Source: Pyrus communis (lineage: Eukaryota; Streptophyta; Magnoliopsida; Rosales; Rosaceae). Taken from it: a stretch of DNA of 64,000 bases. Below are positions 20,900 to 33,450 of the stretch, one piece after another (within the stretch, counting starts at the first letter, position 1; each line of letters opens with the position of its first letter). Both the position numbers and the translations under genes were made by a program. Below the pieces are notes generated by a model. It was not told the origin of the DNA. It worked only from the letters and a program-made list of their open reading frames with translations, and did not search any database. The stretch is from positions 32,466,953 through 32,530,952 of the forward strand of contig NC_084804.1 in assembly GCF_963583255.1 (NCBI RefSeq). The letters run 5' to 3'.

Positions 20900-21710
20900 T
20901 GTTGGAGAACAATTTAGAAATAAATAAAAAATAACAGAATTAAACGGAACTTGATTTCCAATATTTTATTAACCAAATATACTTGATGTGCAGAATGAAA
21001 TTATACAATAAATACATAAACTAATATAAAAATATCAATGATACTAACTTGATCACAGAAGGTAGAGGCTAGCGTAAAAGCTATGTCCTTCGAACAGTAT
21101 TTTCGTCTCACTCTTGTGCTTGTGGTTCTACAACGTCTGCTCGACCAGGATACAACTACCTAATTCTACAACCCACACTGGATTATAGAACTCTAGCGAA
21201 TTGCTTTGTGTGTTTACTCTCTGGAAATTTTGTACGGAAGACAAGGAGGGAAGAAAAGATTATTCTCACTTGGATAATGTGATTGCAAATATATAGGCTG
21301 TTTCACACCCTTTCAAATACATGTTTAGTGTATTTGAAAGCACACAACTCTTTCTAATAGCTGTATCTTTTAATAAAAAAGTACAACTCTTTCTAATAGC
21401 TGTGTCTTTTAATCAAAACGTTTTTTAATTAATAAATTAATTAAAAAACTTAATCCGAAAATTAAAATGAATGAATCTGATTAATTTTAAATTCCAAGGC
21501 CCAAGGCACTTGTCTTGATTAATTAATATTAATTGTATTTAGGCTATATTATATTCAAGCCTAATCCACACAACCATAAGGCTCAAGCCTTCAATCCATT
21601 TCCAAATGGTCCAAGTTCTAATTACTAAGAAAAGGGAATAAGCCTATATAAAGGCTAGTGAAAAAAATACTGTTGACCATTGTGGGACAAGAAGGTCTCA
21701 AACTCCATCA
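20900..21710 (-). mobile_element. Solo LTR, 811 bp
   Basis: TG..CA ends (plus-strand TGTTGGAGAACAATT ... AACTCCATCA) and a 5-bp duplication GGGTT (20895-20899, 21711-21715). Minus-strand reading gives a TATATATT box (near 21287-21294) followed downstream by an AATAAAATATTGG-type polyadenylation region near the far end, so the LTR is reversed. Contains a near-tandem 'acaactctttctaatagctgt' repeat (about 21345 and 21383). No partner LTR nearby. Confidence 0.75.
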
Positions 21711-21715
21711 GGGTT

Positions 21716-23090
21716 TTGGGATTCTAAAGGATTTTAAGTGAAGTTGATAGTGAAATTTTGGACAAAAACAACAAATGGAGAACGAAAGGTTTGTGGGAGA
21801 GAGTTCTAGCGGCCGTGGTTTCTGGAAGCAATTGGAGAACGAAGAGTCTTTTCGTCCCCTTCCCACTCCAATATGGCCGGAATCGTTGTCCCGAAGGGTC
21901 TGCTATGTATTGATTTGGGGCTTTTGCCCTCGTGGTTGTCTTACAAGTTTTCTCTTATAAAAAATAAATAAAAAGCAAAGTTCAAAAATTGACAATCTCC
22001 GAAACCCTAATCCTTGTTAATGAAAAGCACGAACGACAACATAAATTAGCTTTTCCCAATACGAAAAAGGGATCATCATATGATGTTTATTTAAAAAATA
22101 AATCATTAAAAAAAAACTAGGGAACAAGAGTGATTGAGTCGAACACAGATCATAAGCACTGTTATTTTAGAATAATCATGTATACACATGTTGACTCTAA
22201 ACTCTCATCACATGTCATGCTTTACTAAACACCATCATAAGTCTCTTTCTTGGTATGTAATTAACCTTCCAGATCATCACAACAAACCACGCTAAAATAT
22301 TCTGTCAATCATCCACATAATTATTTATGTATAATTTGAAAACTTGGTTTTCGATTGCTTATTGGTGCTTGAAATAGTCGTCATGTAATTCTACTTAAAA
22401 ATATATAATTTAGTGTAGATGATTATTTTCGAGTATTAATAACTAAAAATTTCTCTGATGGTAGCTGCCGGCTGATTAAAGAAACAAATAAACGGACGGT
22501 GCCTCAATCGATCGAGCCATCTGGTTGCATATAAACCGCAAGGAAAAGAGGAAGGACGTAAACAAAACAAAATACATTTAAACATATTATTCAAGTATTA
22601 TGCAAAACAAAGGACAAGCTGTAACTTTCTCAGAACTACCTGCATCTGCATGCAAACATGCAATGCAAATAATGACAATGATTTTAAATAATGTTATCGT
22701 TTTTCCTTGTTGTTGACTTGATCTCGATGTTGCTTTCAATTCAGGAGACACATTAGGGAACCTTGTGGTATGTAAGATAAGGATGAGATGTTTTTTTAAA
22801 GGAAACGGATAAAATAAACTAGACATACGTGGCTCGAATCTAAAATCTTAGACTCTTCCAACCTGCTTCCATCTGTACAAATAATGAATCTGAAGTTACA
22901 ATTATTTAAGTGCTCTCCAAGAAAATACGAGCATACATTAGGCAATCATAGTGTCTTAGACTATGATGCCTAATGTTATGTTATTGGACCGTTGTGTCAT
23001 ATATGTTCAGTACATCTACTCGTGAATTAAGACTATTAACAATACCCCTAGGGACTATATACATAGTCACATATGCTTCTGTAAGGTAAT
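21716..23090. other. Unannotated stretch
   Basis: No gene recognised. A short ORF at 21775-21957 (61 codons, rich in Gly/Ser/Arg) sits in sequence that was contiguous with 20714-20894 before the solo LTR inserted; it has no known domain. Confidence 0.35.
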
Positions 23091-23091
23091 A

Positions 23092-23760
23092 ATTTTTTTA
23101 TTAATTGAAGAACATCATCGACGGCAAGGAATACAATCCCACAATTACAAATGCAATATAAAAACAACACAAAATTTCAGCCAAATAATCACTTGCAACC
23201 AGATGGAAAGACAATGCTCACAAGGACAAACCTTGCCTCACCTTTTGATAAACTTGCAAAAGACAACGCTCATTCAGCATAAAAACCTTACTATGAGACA
23301 TCAAGAAGGGTTCCTCATAGTCCTTTGCTAGGTGAATAGACACTAAAATCAGAAAACAAATTAGAAAAAAAGAACATATGGGATATGGCTTTGAATCACC
23401 TCAAGCCACTGCAATAACACCAAAGTAGAAAGACTGCACCACCATTTGATGATCTTACAATCATCGACAAAAAACCTACGATGAGTTGCCTTCAACAAAC
23501 TTGGAGCCTCATCCTCATAATCTTTTGGTGTGCACACAAATCACAAAGTCACCATCTCAAATTTGGACAACGATCATCTCTTAGGATTTGAGGTTGAGCA
23601 ATAAGTCATAATTGCGCTATAAAAAACGCTCACCTCATCCAAAGGAGAGAGCGACCACATCCATGAAGACTCCCCTCGACAAAGTGAAAGAGTGATCACT
23701 AAAAGAAACAGTAAGAGAAAAAGAAGAAAGGATAAAAAAGGATTGTTGCCGATACCAAAG
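23092..23760 (-). mobile_element. Possible 3' end of a LINE
   Basis: On the minus strand the segment ends TTCTTCAATTAATAAAAAAA, as plant L1 3' ends often do, and upstream of that has no ORF but G/T-rich sequence resembling a LINE 3' untranslated region. No reverse transcriptase was found and no target duplication was fixed. Confidence 0.25.
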
Positions 23761-24176
23761 CCAAATGTTGGGAGTCAGTGGTGATAGGTTTTTTTAATAC
23801 CTTTTTACGTTCACATATGTTGATGAATATAAAATGTTTCACAACAAATATGACAAAATTAATATAAGTATATTGAGTAGTTTCACTTCTAATTATTCTA
23901 CAAACTTTCATGATAAAACTCCACATTAAATAATAGCTTTCTTTGTCTAAGTACGATTTTATACAATGACGCGTATCCTCAAAGTTCAAGTTCACACTTG
24001 GCAGTTGATTTTAGATTGTACCTTACACTTAAACAACTTTTTTTTTCTTTTTTTTTTTCTCTGTTTGTTGTATTGTTTGTCGGATTTAATTAAAGAAGAT
24101 GAAGTGTTTTCATCAATCATTTTGAAACTACCAATTTTCTTGACGATATTATAAAAAGATACGTGTCAATTCCTCT

Positions 24177-25287
24177 CAATGTATTAAAAGCGTGAGGCGT
24201 GGGCCAGGCGTCCGAGGCGAAGCCTAGCCTAGGCGTGAGGCGTGAGGCGAGCTTTACAGGATTTAATTTTTTTTTATATATATGTTTTATATATTATACA
24301 TATAATTGTATAAAAAATAATACTATGTAAAATAAACATCTATTCTCAATTTTTCACTCAAATCCATAGTCATTCAAAACAGTTTATGGTATAATCATAA
24401 TTGCAAAACAGTTTATGGTATAAATTATAATTGCAAAACAGTTTATGGTATAATCATAATTGCAAAACATTTTATGGTATAATTGCAAAACAATTTATGG
24501 TATAATCATAATTGCAAAACAGTTTATGGTATAAATTATAATTGCAAAACAGTTTATGGTATAATCATAATTGCAAAACAGTTTATGGTATATGGTATAA
24601 TCATAATTGCAAAACAGTTTATGGTATAATTGCAAAACAATATATGGTATAATCATAATTGCAAAACAGTTTATGGTATAATTGAGAAAACAGACAAATA
24701 AAACCGTGGGCTTATTCCCCTGTTTTCTACTCGGCTTCTTTCTCTCTGTCTCTCTCTCTGTCACTCTCTCGCAGAAATCCTTCCCCAGAAAATGCAAAAC
24801 CTTCCCCAGAACCAGAAAACTAAATCCCCAGAAAACTATTAACCCCTCTATAGCAAAAGTTGCAAAACCTTCCCCAGAAAACTAAATCCCTAATTTCAGA
24901 AACCCTAACCTTTGGGATCTTACTGACGGCGCTGAGGCTGGGCTGATGGTGCTGAGGTGACGGCGGCGTGGCGACTGGACGGATGTTCTGAGCCTCTGGC
25001 ACGCGGGAGAAGAAGACGCAACAAGGCAGAAGGCAAAAGGCAGAGGTAGAAAAATGGGATCGAATTCGAAGGTAGGGTAGAAGACTGGGTTTGGATGGTT
25101 TTTTAAAAAAAAAAAAAAAAAAAAAACAGGTCTGACAAGGCGTCCAGACGCCTTGAGGCGCGCCTCCGCCGCCTCGGCGTCTCCGGCGAAGCATTTCGCC
25201 TACTCTAGCAAAACTGAGGCGTTTGCCTCTCCGCCCAGCCTCAAGGGCGCCCTAGGCGCGCCCCGAGGCGAGTTCTTTAAAACATTG
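24177..25287. mobile_element. Nonautonomous hAT-type element (1111 bp) with GAGGCG-rich ends
   Basis: Exact 8-bp duplication ATTCCTCT (24169-24176, 25288-25295). Ends CAATGTATTAAAAGCG and, reverse-complemented, CAATGTTTTAAAGAACTCG, each followed by clusters of GAGGCG / GCCTCGG. CA..TG ends plus 8-bp target fit hAT. Inside: a minisatellite (24375-24690), a CT-rich tract, repeated CTTCCCCAGAAAA motifs and a run of about 22 A near 25106-25127. No transposase. Confidence 0.75.
24375..24690. repeat. Minisatellite, about 29-31-bp unit, around 11 copies
   Basis: Core GCAAAACAGTTTATGGTATA followed by 'atcataatt', with shorter variants lacking the last part. Part of the hAT-type element. Confidence 0.88.
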
Positions 25288-25456
25288 ATTCCTCTACATT
25301 ACCTACAACGATTACGTAAGTTGTTGTTCGACTAATGCGTATATTTAGAATTGGAGAGCATCTCGTGATCTAACTCATTGCCAAATGTGCCTTGAGATTG
25401 TGGTTTGTCTTCGCTCATCATGAATTCAGGATAATGTATATTTGTTAATTAAGACG

Positions 25457-25591
25457 ACATAATTCAGTTAAAATAGTTGTAAGCAAAATCATATGATAAC
25501 TACATAATTCAGTTAAAATAGTTGTAAGCAAAATCATATGATAACTACATAATTCAGTTAAAATAGTTGTAAGCAAAATCATATGATAACT
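25457..25591. repeat. Perfect 45-bp tandem repeat, three copies
   Basis: Unit begins ACATAATTCAGTTAAAATAG and ends CATATGATAACT; starts at 25457, 25502 and 25547. Confidence 0.92.
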
Positions 25592-25623
25592 AACTCATAA
25601 TGTTCTGCATTACATCTTATAAA

Positions 25624-26804
25624 CAACGGCAGATGCAGTAATAAGGTTAGGGTAGGCTTTAGCAGAAGAAGAATTTTAGTTCTTTAAGGTTAAAAATACC
25701 AATTATTTAGATTATTTTATTATTTTTAATTGTTGTAGTTCACCAAATAAGTAAAAGTTCTGAAAACTATGACTGTTTTTAGAAAAAGCAGGAGTTAATA
25801 AATATTAAATAAATTGTTTACGTTAATCAATACCAAAATTTAATAATATTATATCTCAAATTATACATACACGTCTCTAGTTAACATTAAAAAATTAATT
25901 ACTCTGTTCAATTTACAAACACACGTTTCCTAGGTTTTCTAGGGAGTAGTCTATAGATCTTTATATTTGATTAGTTTAGGTTTCCTAGAGTAGTCATCCG
26001 ATTTTAAAAAGTAAGTTTTAATATTTTACTATTTTTAGGTTGTCAGGAGTAATTATTATGTTTTATTATTTTGTTACTTACACGTTTCTTAAGATTTTAT
26101 TTTTGGTTTTTGGGGGTATAACAGTGGCCGATTTTTTCATTTTTCAGAAAGTTTTCGTCAGTCTGCCGTTCACAAAAATCGAGTATACAAGTGAGAACGT
26201 TTATTGATTTTTCTCATTAATAGATAAGTTTTTGGCCACTTTATTCTTAGGTCTTGATAATTTTATTTGTTTATTGTTTGAATTTTAAGAGTTTGTATTT
26301 TAGAAATACAGTTTCAAATTTAATATATTTTTTCTAATAGATTTCTTAGAAATATAATTTATTATATAAACTTGTATTATTGTTGCTCAATTTGTTAGGT
26401 CAACATTCAATGAAGCGGTTAAAAACTATTGATTCATTTAAAAAAAAAGAAAAAAGAGAGATGATGGTGATAAATTAGAAAGTAATATACCTTCTGCATC
26501 TAATGATAATGCACCAGTATCAACTTGAATACTTTATTTTTTTTTTTTTTCTTTTTATTTGTTAGGTTGTTATGATAAGATTGATGATGCATGTTTCTTT
26601 CTATCATAAGTTGCAACTTTAAAAGTTTTCTTTGTTAAATCTAGTTGAAACTTGCTTTATTCCAAGTTAAATTTCGTTAAATTATTGCTTTCGGGCTTGT
26701 TATTGTGTAACTTTATGTAAGTAACAAAAAAATTTAACCATTTGATCTCGTAGTAATAATTTTAGTTTAGCCCACCTACCAAATAATTTCTGGCTCCACT
26801 ATTG
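25624..26804 (+). mobile_element. hAT-type element (1181 bp) with a transposase fragment
   Basis: Flanked by CTTATAAA (25616-25623) and CTTATAAG (26805-26812), an 8-bp duplication with one mismatch. Ends CAACGGCAGATGCAG and, reverse-complemented, CAATAGTGGAGCCAG; the latter has the GGAGCCAG motif common in plant hATs. It carries the start of a TTF/hAT-type protein at 26410. Confidence 0.65.
26410..26529 (+). pseudogene. N-terminal fragment of a TTF-type zinc finger / hAT transposase
   Basis: Opens MKRLKTIDSFKKKEKRE, matching the typical MKR..TIDSFFKRK start of plant TTF-type zinc-finger proteins with a hAT dimerisation domain. After one frameshift it continues DDGDKLESNIPSAS and stops. No zinc finger or RNase-H-like domain follows, so it is a remnant. 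Confidence 0.55.
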
Positions 26805-26812
26805 CTTATAAG

Positions 26813-27185
26813 ACATTTAATAATTGAGTATAGACCAATTAATTAAAGGTATCATTTGATGTCTATAATTAAATTAAAATTGATTATTCACTATGTGTTT
26901 AATGTATGTTGAAGAAAGAAATGAAAAAACTATGTCAAACTTGAAGGCAAAAGATATATTACTCACTAAAGAAATTTATATGTTATAATCCTCTAAAATA
27001 GTAAGACTAAAAAGAATAAATTTCGTGCCTATGTAATCCTCTTCGAACTCTCTCTTAAAAAAGATGAAAAAAAGCAGGCAATCCTAGCTACTTCATACTG
27101 TGTTTCCTAATATGGATGTTGAATTCAAAGGTTTTATGACATACCCAGTGCACCAAATTTCAGAATAACTTTGCAATTGCATTGC
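26813..27185. other. Unannotated stretch
   Basis: AT-rich; no gene or repeat recognised between the hAT-type element and the LINE. Confidence 0.35.
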
Positions 27186-27240
27186 AACGTACATTTTCAT
27201 CTATTGAGTACGAGATCTAGTTCGAACCTGCTAGTAATTG

Positions 27241-28203
27241 GATGTTGGTTACGAATGGAGAATAACAGAGATACGTGGGTGGAGTTCTGTTATGAGCGCC
27301 TACAAGAGTTTTGTTATTGATGTGGACGAATAGGCTATGCAAACACGAAGTGCTCTTCGAGCCCAACAAGGGAGGTGCAACAGGTTATGGAGAATGGACT
27401 AAAGCAGGACTAATTGAGACACTGTGGAGGTTATAAGACCCCTGATTCATGGGGTAGGGGAAATGTGACATGTTGGTGATGTGAGAATCTATTTAATGTC
27501 AATCTCCAAGGAAAGTTCGAACACTACAAGGTTGGATGGGCAAGGGGAGGACAATAGCAATTCTAAGGACCTTGAGTATGGTGAGATGGCATCTCCACAA
27601 TATCATGGAAGAAAGAAATGGCATAGGAAACCTCACATGGTGGCTGGGACAGCGAATCTTACACATCAGCGGATTGTGCCGCATGGGATGAGGCATGCTT
27701 TTTGGGGACTTGGGCATGAGAGTTACCCTCAACCACCAAGCATTGCTCTACAACAACAAGTGGGGAACAGATAGGCAGTCAAAATAGAAGAAATTAATGA
27801 AGAAAATTGCACCCCACAGAGTGGAGATGACGGGGGGACTAGACAAGTAGAGATCCAAAGGAAAGAGATGGCTACCTTCTCTAGCCAACTGGCAGAGGCC
27901 AGCCTTACGAAGAGGGGAGCGGACCCACAGGGTATGGAAATGATGCAGTCTTCACAAAAGAAAGCTAAAAGTCGTGGAAACAAGGAGGAGAGAAAAGAAT
28001 AGACGACGGAGAAGCTGCGAGGTATGAGTATCAATGAGAGATGTTTGATGGTGGAAAAAGCTTTATATGCAGAGGAAGAACTATAGGAAGTCCCAATCGA
28101 GTACCAACATATGTGGGAATACATGGATGAGGTCTCGGAATCGGAGAAGAGTGCAATACTGGCTAAAAAAAGGGGCAAATTAGCTTGGGATGGTGGCGGC
28201 TAG
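27241..28203 (+). pseudogene. LINE ORF1 remnant (zinc-knuckle protein)
   Basis: Near 27256-27356 the frame reads WVEFCYERLQEFCY-stop-CGRIGYANTKC, the CCHC knuckle of plant L1 ORF1 proteins with a stop inside and His replaced by Tyr. An ORF at 27481-27774 and charged linker sequence to about 28200 follow. RNA-binding role in the intact element. Confidence 0.65.
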
Positions 28204-28226
28204 CCCATAACAACCGCACGTTTGCC

Positions 28227-29309
28227 ATGATACACCTATTCTGGAACTGCCGTGGTCTTGGGTCGAACATGGTAGTTCGGGCCCTACATGGGTAAATAAG
28301 AAAATTGAGACCCTCTATGATCTTTCTATCGGAGACAAAAATGAAGGATCATAGAATTGATGGAGTATGGAGGCGTATAAGGTCTCCAAATGGTTTTAAT
28401 GTGTCACCATTCGGGAGAGTGTGTGGAATAAGTACGTGTTGGGATGACTAGGTGGAGGTCGAAAATATTTATTCTTCAAAACATATCATTGACACTCAAA
28501 TGAGGAAAGGATGCACAACTTTGGGTGTGGGCCACTGGAGTTGACGGGACATCATATAGGAATGAAAATGAAGAATTCTGGGGGTGGATGAATATTCACT
28601 TCACTCCCTTAATTATTCCATGGCTATATTGATAAGACTTTTAATGAATTTATTTGGGACTCTGAAAAGTCGAGCGGGACAGAGGTGTTATATAATAGGC
28701 CCCATTATCTGAAGGAATACTTGAACTCCACGAAGTTGATGGATTTGGACTTCAATGGTCCATCTTTCACATGGAGAGGCGTGATGAATGGGATGTGGGT
28801 GGAAGAGCATTCGGATCGGGGGCTGATCAACAAACATTGGCAGGACCTTTGGCTGAACACCACGGTTATTCATGGGACGGTGTTGGGGTCAGATCATTGC
28901 TCGATTATTATCCAAATTGACCTGGGATGTAAGAGGGGCAGAAAAATGTTTCGATTCGAAGCCTTTTGGGCTAAGGAAGAAGAATGCAAAGAGCTAGTGA
29001 AAAGATGCTAAGAAAAGCATGAGGAAAAGAGTGCCCCAGTGAGATGGCTGAAAAGGTTAATGATTGTCGCTCTCAACTTATTAGGTGGAGCCGTAGCAAG
29101 TTCAAATTGAGGGGATGACAGATAGAGGACTTTCTCAATGAACTGGGGGAATTACACAAAAATTCGGGAGCAAACATTGAGGCGATAAAGGAAAAATCCA
29201 GTTTGATTGATGGATTATGGGCGTAGAAGGAAAGCTCTTGGCAACAAAGGTCAAGGGTGAAGTGGTTGCAGGAAGGAGATGCAAACACCAAGTTCTTCCA
29301 CCAGTTTAC
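28227..29309 (+). pseudogene. LINE ORF2 endonuclease remnant
   Basis: Starts MIHLFWNCRGLGSNMVVRAL, the usual beginning of plant L1 endonucleases, then a stop, IFLSETKMK (Glu of the metal site present), a long frameshifted part, and 28685-29011 with FTWRG and the C-terminal GSDHCSI motif. Ends at GDANTKFFHQFTN where the solo LTR enters. Confidence 0.75.
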
Positions 29310-30555
29310 TAATAGGAGCATATTTATGCGACTTTGTTATCTTATTTCTTTGCATTTACTTAGTTAATTTCCATTTATTTTGGTAATTTAAGTTATTTTT
29401 GTATTATTGTAGGTCCAGTTGGTAAAGATGACAATAAATAGTCAAATGGAGCAATTTGGAGCATGGATTGGATAGCATGCGTGGATAACATTTGGGTTGG
29501 ACGTTTTTGGTGTTTAAATGGTGTTAGACATGTGCTAAAATCTGGAGAAATTAAAGTTGAGGCTTGGAAGACAAGTAATTACACAAGAAAAAGGAATCCT
29601 AGTTGGAGAGGAACCTTATCGTATCTTATCTTATCCATCCTTATCTTATCTTATCTTATCTTATATTATCTTATCCAACATTATCTTATCTTATCTCCAG
29701 CTGCAAGGAGGAATCCTAATCACATTCTAACACTTTCTACCTAATTTTTAGAGTCTTAAAATAACTCAAAAACGCCAAAACCCTTTGTTCCTTGGATTCA
29801 GCCATTTTCCCCTATATATATGAAAGTCCTGCAGAGATTTAGGGGGTGCCATGCCTACCATTCACCCACTGAAGTTGCTGGAATTTTCAGAGTTCTTTCT
29901 ATCTTTATTTTAAGTTTCAATGTTTATAAGGGAATTTAAGGGAATTTACCTAATCATTATGAACTTATATTTGTAAGTAGTAAAAGTCACTAGTCATGAT
30001 TGAGTTAAGTAAATTCTTGGCAAGAGTATCATGCTTTTCATAGTTACAAATGCTTTGTCAATGCTTATAATTTTCATAGAACTTAATGATCTTTGAGATG
30101 TATCTCTATCATGCTTTTCATAGTTAGGGAACTTGAGAAGAATAATTTGGTTGCATATCTGAGTCCAATTCAATGAAGTTAGGAAAATCTGAGAGTTAAT
30201 TAGTGTTGTTTACAATTAATTTGGGGCATTGTCATTCATGGTTTATAGGAAGAATAACTAGAAATCGATTTGTATGCATATGATTAATGTGTGGAGAAGA
30301 ATCCTTTAGCTATCCTTTCATCCATATTTCATTCACAACTTAATTTACTTGCTACCATGTAATTTTGTTTTCATTAAATTCGTCTAAAATCTCCCCCCTT
30401 CATTGTTTTGATGTTAGTTTAACCTAGTTTTCAGTTTTATAAGTTTAATTTGTGTTGATTATCATCCCTTCTATCCTCAGAATAGAAGGATCCCTACTTA
30501 CTTGTACTACAATTGCATAATTTATAGGGTTTAATTTGTGTGTTAGTTTCTATCA
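29310..30555 (+). mobile_element. Solo LTR, family A (1246 bp), inside the LINE
   Basis: Begins AATAGGAGCATATTTATGCG like 41090-41110 and ends TTAGTTTCTATCA. It shares with the other family members the block around 'cttaatgatctttg', 'catagttaggga', 'aggaagaataa' and 'tccctactta...actacaatt'. TATATATATG (about 29813-29822) may be its TATA box. The first TG reads TA and no 5-bp duplication was seen, so it is older or eroded. Sequence similarity to the other two supports the call. Confidence 0.65.
29618..29697. repeat. (TTATC)n microsatellite within the solo LTR
   Basis: About a dozen TTATC units with interruptions; absent from the related LTRs at 3455 and 41090. Confidence 0.85.
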
Positions 30556-31760
30556 CACCATCCACATTACAACGATGCATGATGAATAAGGTTTCAAAAA
30601 TCAAAGATGTAAACGGAGCTTGGGAGGAGAACCCTGGTCGGGTGTGAAAGTTGGTGGATGAGCACTTTAACAACACCTTTAGGTCTGGGGGACAATACTT
30701 GATAGCTTAAACCCAATAGTCACGGTAGAGATGAATGTGTCACTTACAGCGCTGGTCACGGAGGAGGAGATAAAAGATGCAGCGCTATAAATGGGGGGGT
30801 GGCTCAAAGCTCCGAGTCTAGACGGATTACAAGGGGTATTTTACCAATCCTTTTGGGAGAACATTGTGGGAGATGTGAATGACTAGTCCGATTTATGATA
30901 TAGAGGCATGATAATCCAAGCAAACTAAACTCAACTCACATTGTGTTGATTCTAAAGGTGCCAACTTTGGAATGGGTAACGCAATTTCGGCTATAAGTCT
31001 TTGCAACTACTCATACAAGGTATTATCTAAGGTTCTAACGAATAAGCTAAAACCTATTTTGTTGAAGCTTATCTCTCCTACGCAAAATGCATTTGTTGCG
31101 GGTAAACAAATACAAGACAATACTGGGATTGCCTATGAGTTGTTTCACTTTCTCACGGTAAGAAAACCGAAATGCAAGTTTAAGCTTGGTATCAAACTTG
31201 ATATGCAAAAAGCTTATGACAGAGTGGAATGAGATTTCTTAGAGGCGATCATAGAGAATGGGTTTTAATGTTACGTGGATGAAGCTTATCATGGGTTGTG
31301 TGACGTCGGTGAACTTTGCTATCATCCTCAACGGGCAACCAGGAAACAAGTTTGCTCCGTCGAGGGGTCTTCGACAAGGAGATCCTCTATCTTTGTACCT
31401 TATTCTCATGGTGGATGAGGTTCTATCCAGAATGATCCAGAGGCCTATTAAGAAGAGGCTTTTGGAAGAGGTGTGTGTTATGGGGCAAGTCATCTCCCAC
31501 ATCTTCTTTGCGGTTGACACACTGATATTCCTGAAGGCGGATAAGAAAAATTGTAGGAATTTGGTCAACCTCCTCAATGCGTATTGCTCGGCTTCGAGAT
31601 AAAAAGTTAATTTGCAAAAATCTAGTGTGTACTTCGGGGCCAACATTCTGACGAATGTCTTTGCTAAGTTAGGTAATATTCTTGGCATGCCTGTGGTGAA
31701 TAACCTGGGCACTTATCTAGGGGTCCCTGCAAGGGTCGATCAAAGAAATGGGGACTTGCT
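30556..31760 (+). pseudogene. LINE reverse transcriptase remnant
   Basis: Blocks in order: APSLDGLQGVFYQSFW, ISLCNYSYKVLSKVLTNKLK, ISPTQNAFVAGKQIQDN, LDMQKAYDRVE (first catalytic Asp kept), GLRQGDPLSLYL, and FFAVDTLIFL, where the FADD active site reads FAVD so one catalytic Asp is lost. Then LQKSSVYFGAN and YLGVP. Stops and frameshifts lie between blocks. Dead enzyme. Confidence 0.85.
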
Positions 31761-31763
31761 TAT

Positions 31764-33450
31764 GTGAAGGATAGACTCATGGGGAAAATGCAAGGGTGGA
31801 AACAAAGTACCTTGTCAAAAGCAGGGAAGGAAGTAATGATTAAAGTCGTAGCCCAAGCTATTCCTGCTTATCCCAAGAACATTTTCAAGTTTCCTGTGGT
31901 GGTGTGTAATGAAATGGATGCCTTGATTGCTAAATTTTGGTGGTCGGAAGTAGGGGGTGAGGAAAACACATTGGGTTTCAAGGGAGACATTGGGTCTTCC
32001 AAAGCATTTGGGAGGTATGAGCTTTAGAAACTTTCAAGAATTTAATTATGCTTTACTTGCCAAGCAGTGTTGGCGCTTGATAAATGAACCAAATTCTCTT
32101 TGGGCTAGGGTAATTAAGGCCCATTACTTTTCGAATTTTTCATTCTTGGATGCTAAAAAATGGGGTAGAGCCTCTTGGGCCTAGACAAGCTTATTAGTGG
32201 GATGGGATTTGTCATTGCAAAGTGCTCATTAGCAGATTATGAGTGGGGAGGAGGTTCGAGTTTGGGTCGATAGGTGGCTTCCATCCTTACCAAAGGGACT
32301 TCTTACTCCAACCAGTAGGGTTGCGGTGATAAGAAACACTCAGGGTATGCTCTTTGATTTGTTCAATAACTGGTGAATGGGACATTAATTTTCTTCACCT
32401 ATTCCTTTCTATAGAGGAACAAACGGCAATCAGGGAGACTCCAATTAGGGACCCGCGGAGAAAGGATAGGCTGGTATGGGCGGCAAGTAGAAATGACAAA
32501 TACTCAGTCAGGTCGAGGTATCTTTGGGTGCAATCAAGGTCTCTCTCCTTAAGGGATCATCACTCTTCCTCCTCTCGATCCGTTCCGGGGTGGTCATAGA
32601 AGGTCATTTGGAAGTTGGAGGTGCCGTCAAAGATAGGTCATTTCATATAGGGTACTTTACACAATGTTATAGTAACTATGACTATGATATTTAGGAGGCA
32701 ATCTTCCCCCAACCCAACATGCCGAATTTGCTGTAGCCAGTATGAAACAGCAGAACATCTATTACTCCTCTGCCATTGGGTCGAGACCATATGGTTTGGT
32801 GGGGCAGTAAATTACCAAGTTGACAAAAAGGCATTTCTAATTGGTTGCGTTGGCTGCAATCTGTCTTTAATTCCAACCTTGGGTCTAATGTGAGTAGTAA
32901 TTGGGTGTAGGCATATGTGGCTGTTTCTTGTTGGTATATTTGGAAAACCCGGTGTGAATTTGTGTTCAACCAAGTGCCTATCAACCCAACAACGGTTTTA
33001 ATGACAATTTCCAACTCAGTAAGTGCATTTTCGAATGCGTTGAGTGTGCCTAGGGCTATTGGGACTTCGATTACTAACAGGGAAAGACAGGTGCTCAAAT
33101 GGACTCCTCCAACCTCCCCATTCTTAAAGGTGAATGTTGGTGCAAGTTGGTCCAAGTTGACTAAAACTGGGTTTGCTGGAGTGGTGATGCGAGCTATGGG
33201 GGGGGGGGGAATTTCATTGTTGTAGTGAAGTACCTGCATCATGGCCCCGAACGTTGCCACAGCTGAAGCATTTGCACTGCTACCAAGGGTGTGAGTTAGG
33301 TGCCTCGTTGGGTCATAGCTCCATAATGCTCGAACTTGATTCCCTTGAATCCATTTCATGTTTATCTGGCTTGATTGAAAATGTCAGTTGGGAGGCCTTC
33401 CTTATCCTGGCGAAAGTTAAGAACTTGGGGGAGTCTTTCTAGAATTGTCA
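31764..33450 (+). pseudogene. LINE ORF2 C-terminal remnant (zf-RVT and RNase H)
   Basis: Contains AYPKNIFKFPVVVCNEMDAL, the 'LLAKQCWRLINEPNSLWARV' block, the zf-RVT Cys/His region (PTCRICCSQYETAEHLLLLC, 32730-32790) and an RNase H start (TSPFLKVNVGASW, about 33112-33150) with 'ATAEAFAL' after it. The catalytic Asp of the RNase H start reads Gly (NVGAS instead of NVDAS). A run of 9 G at 33200-33208 may mark one frameshift. Confidence 0.7.

Noticed and set aside
24375..25591. CRISPR-like array
   Set aside because: The direct repeats are tandem minisatellites without unique spacers, in a plant genome.
27729..28178. 149-codon minus-strand frame
   Set aside because: Antisense to the LINE ORF1 linker; no domain recognised.
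32691..33359. 222-codon minus-strand frame
   Set aside because: Antisense to the zf-RVT/RNase H part of the LINE, whose plus-strand motifs are clear.
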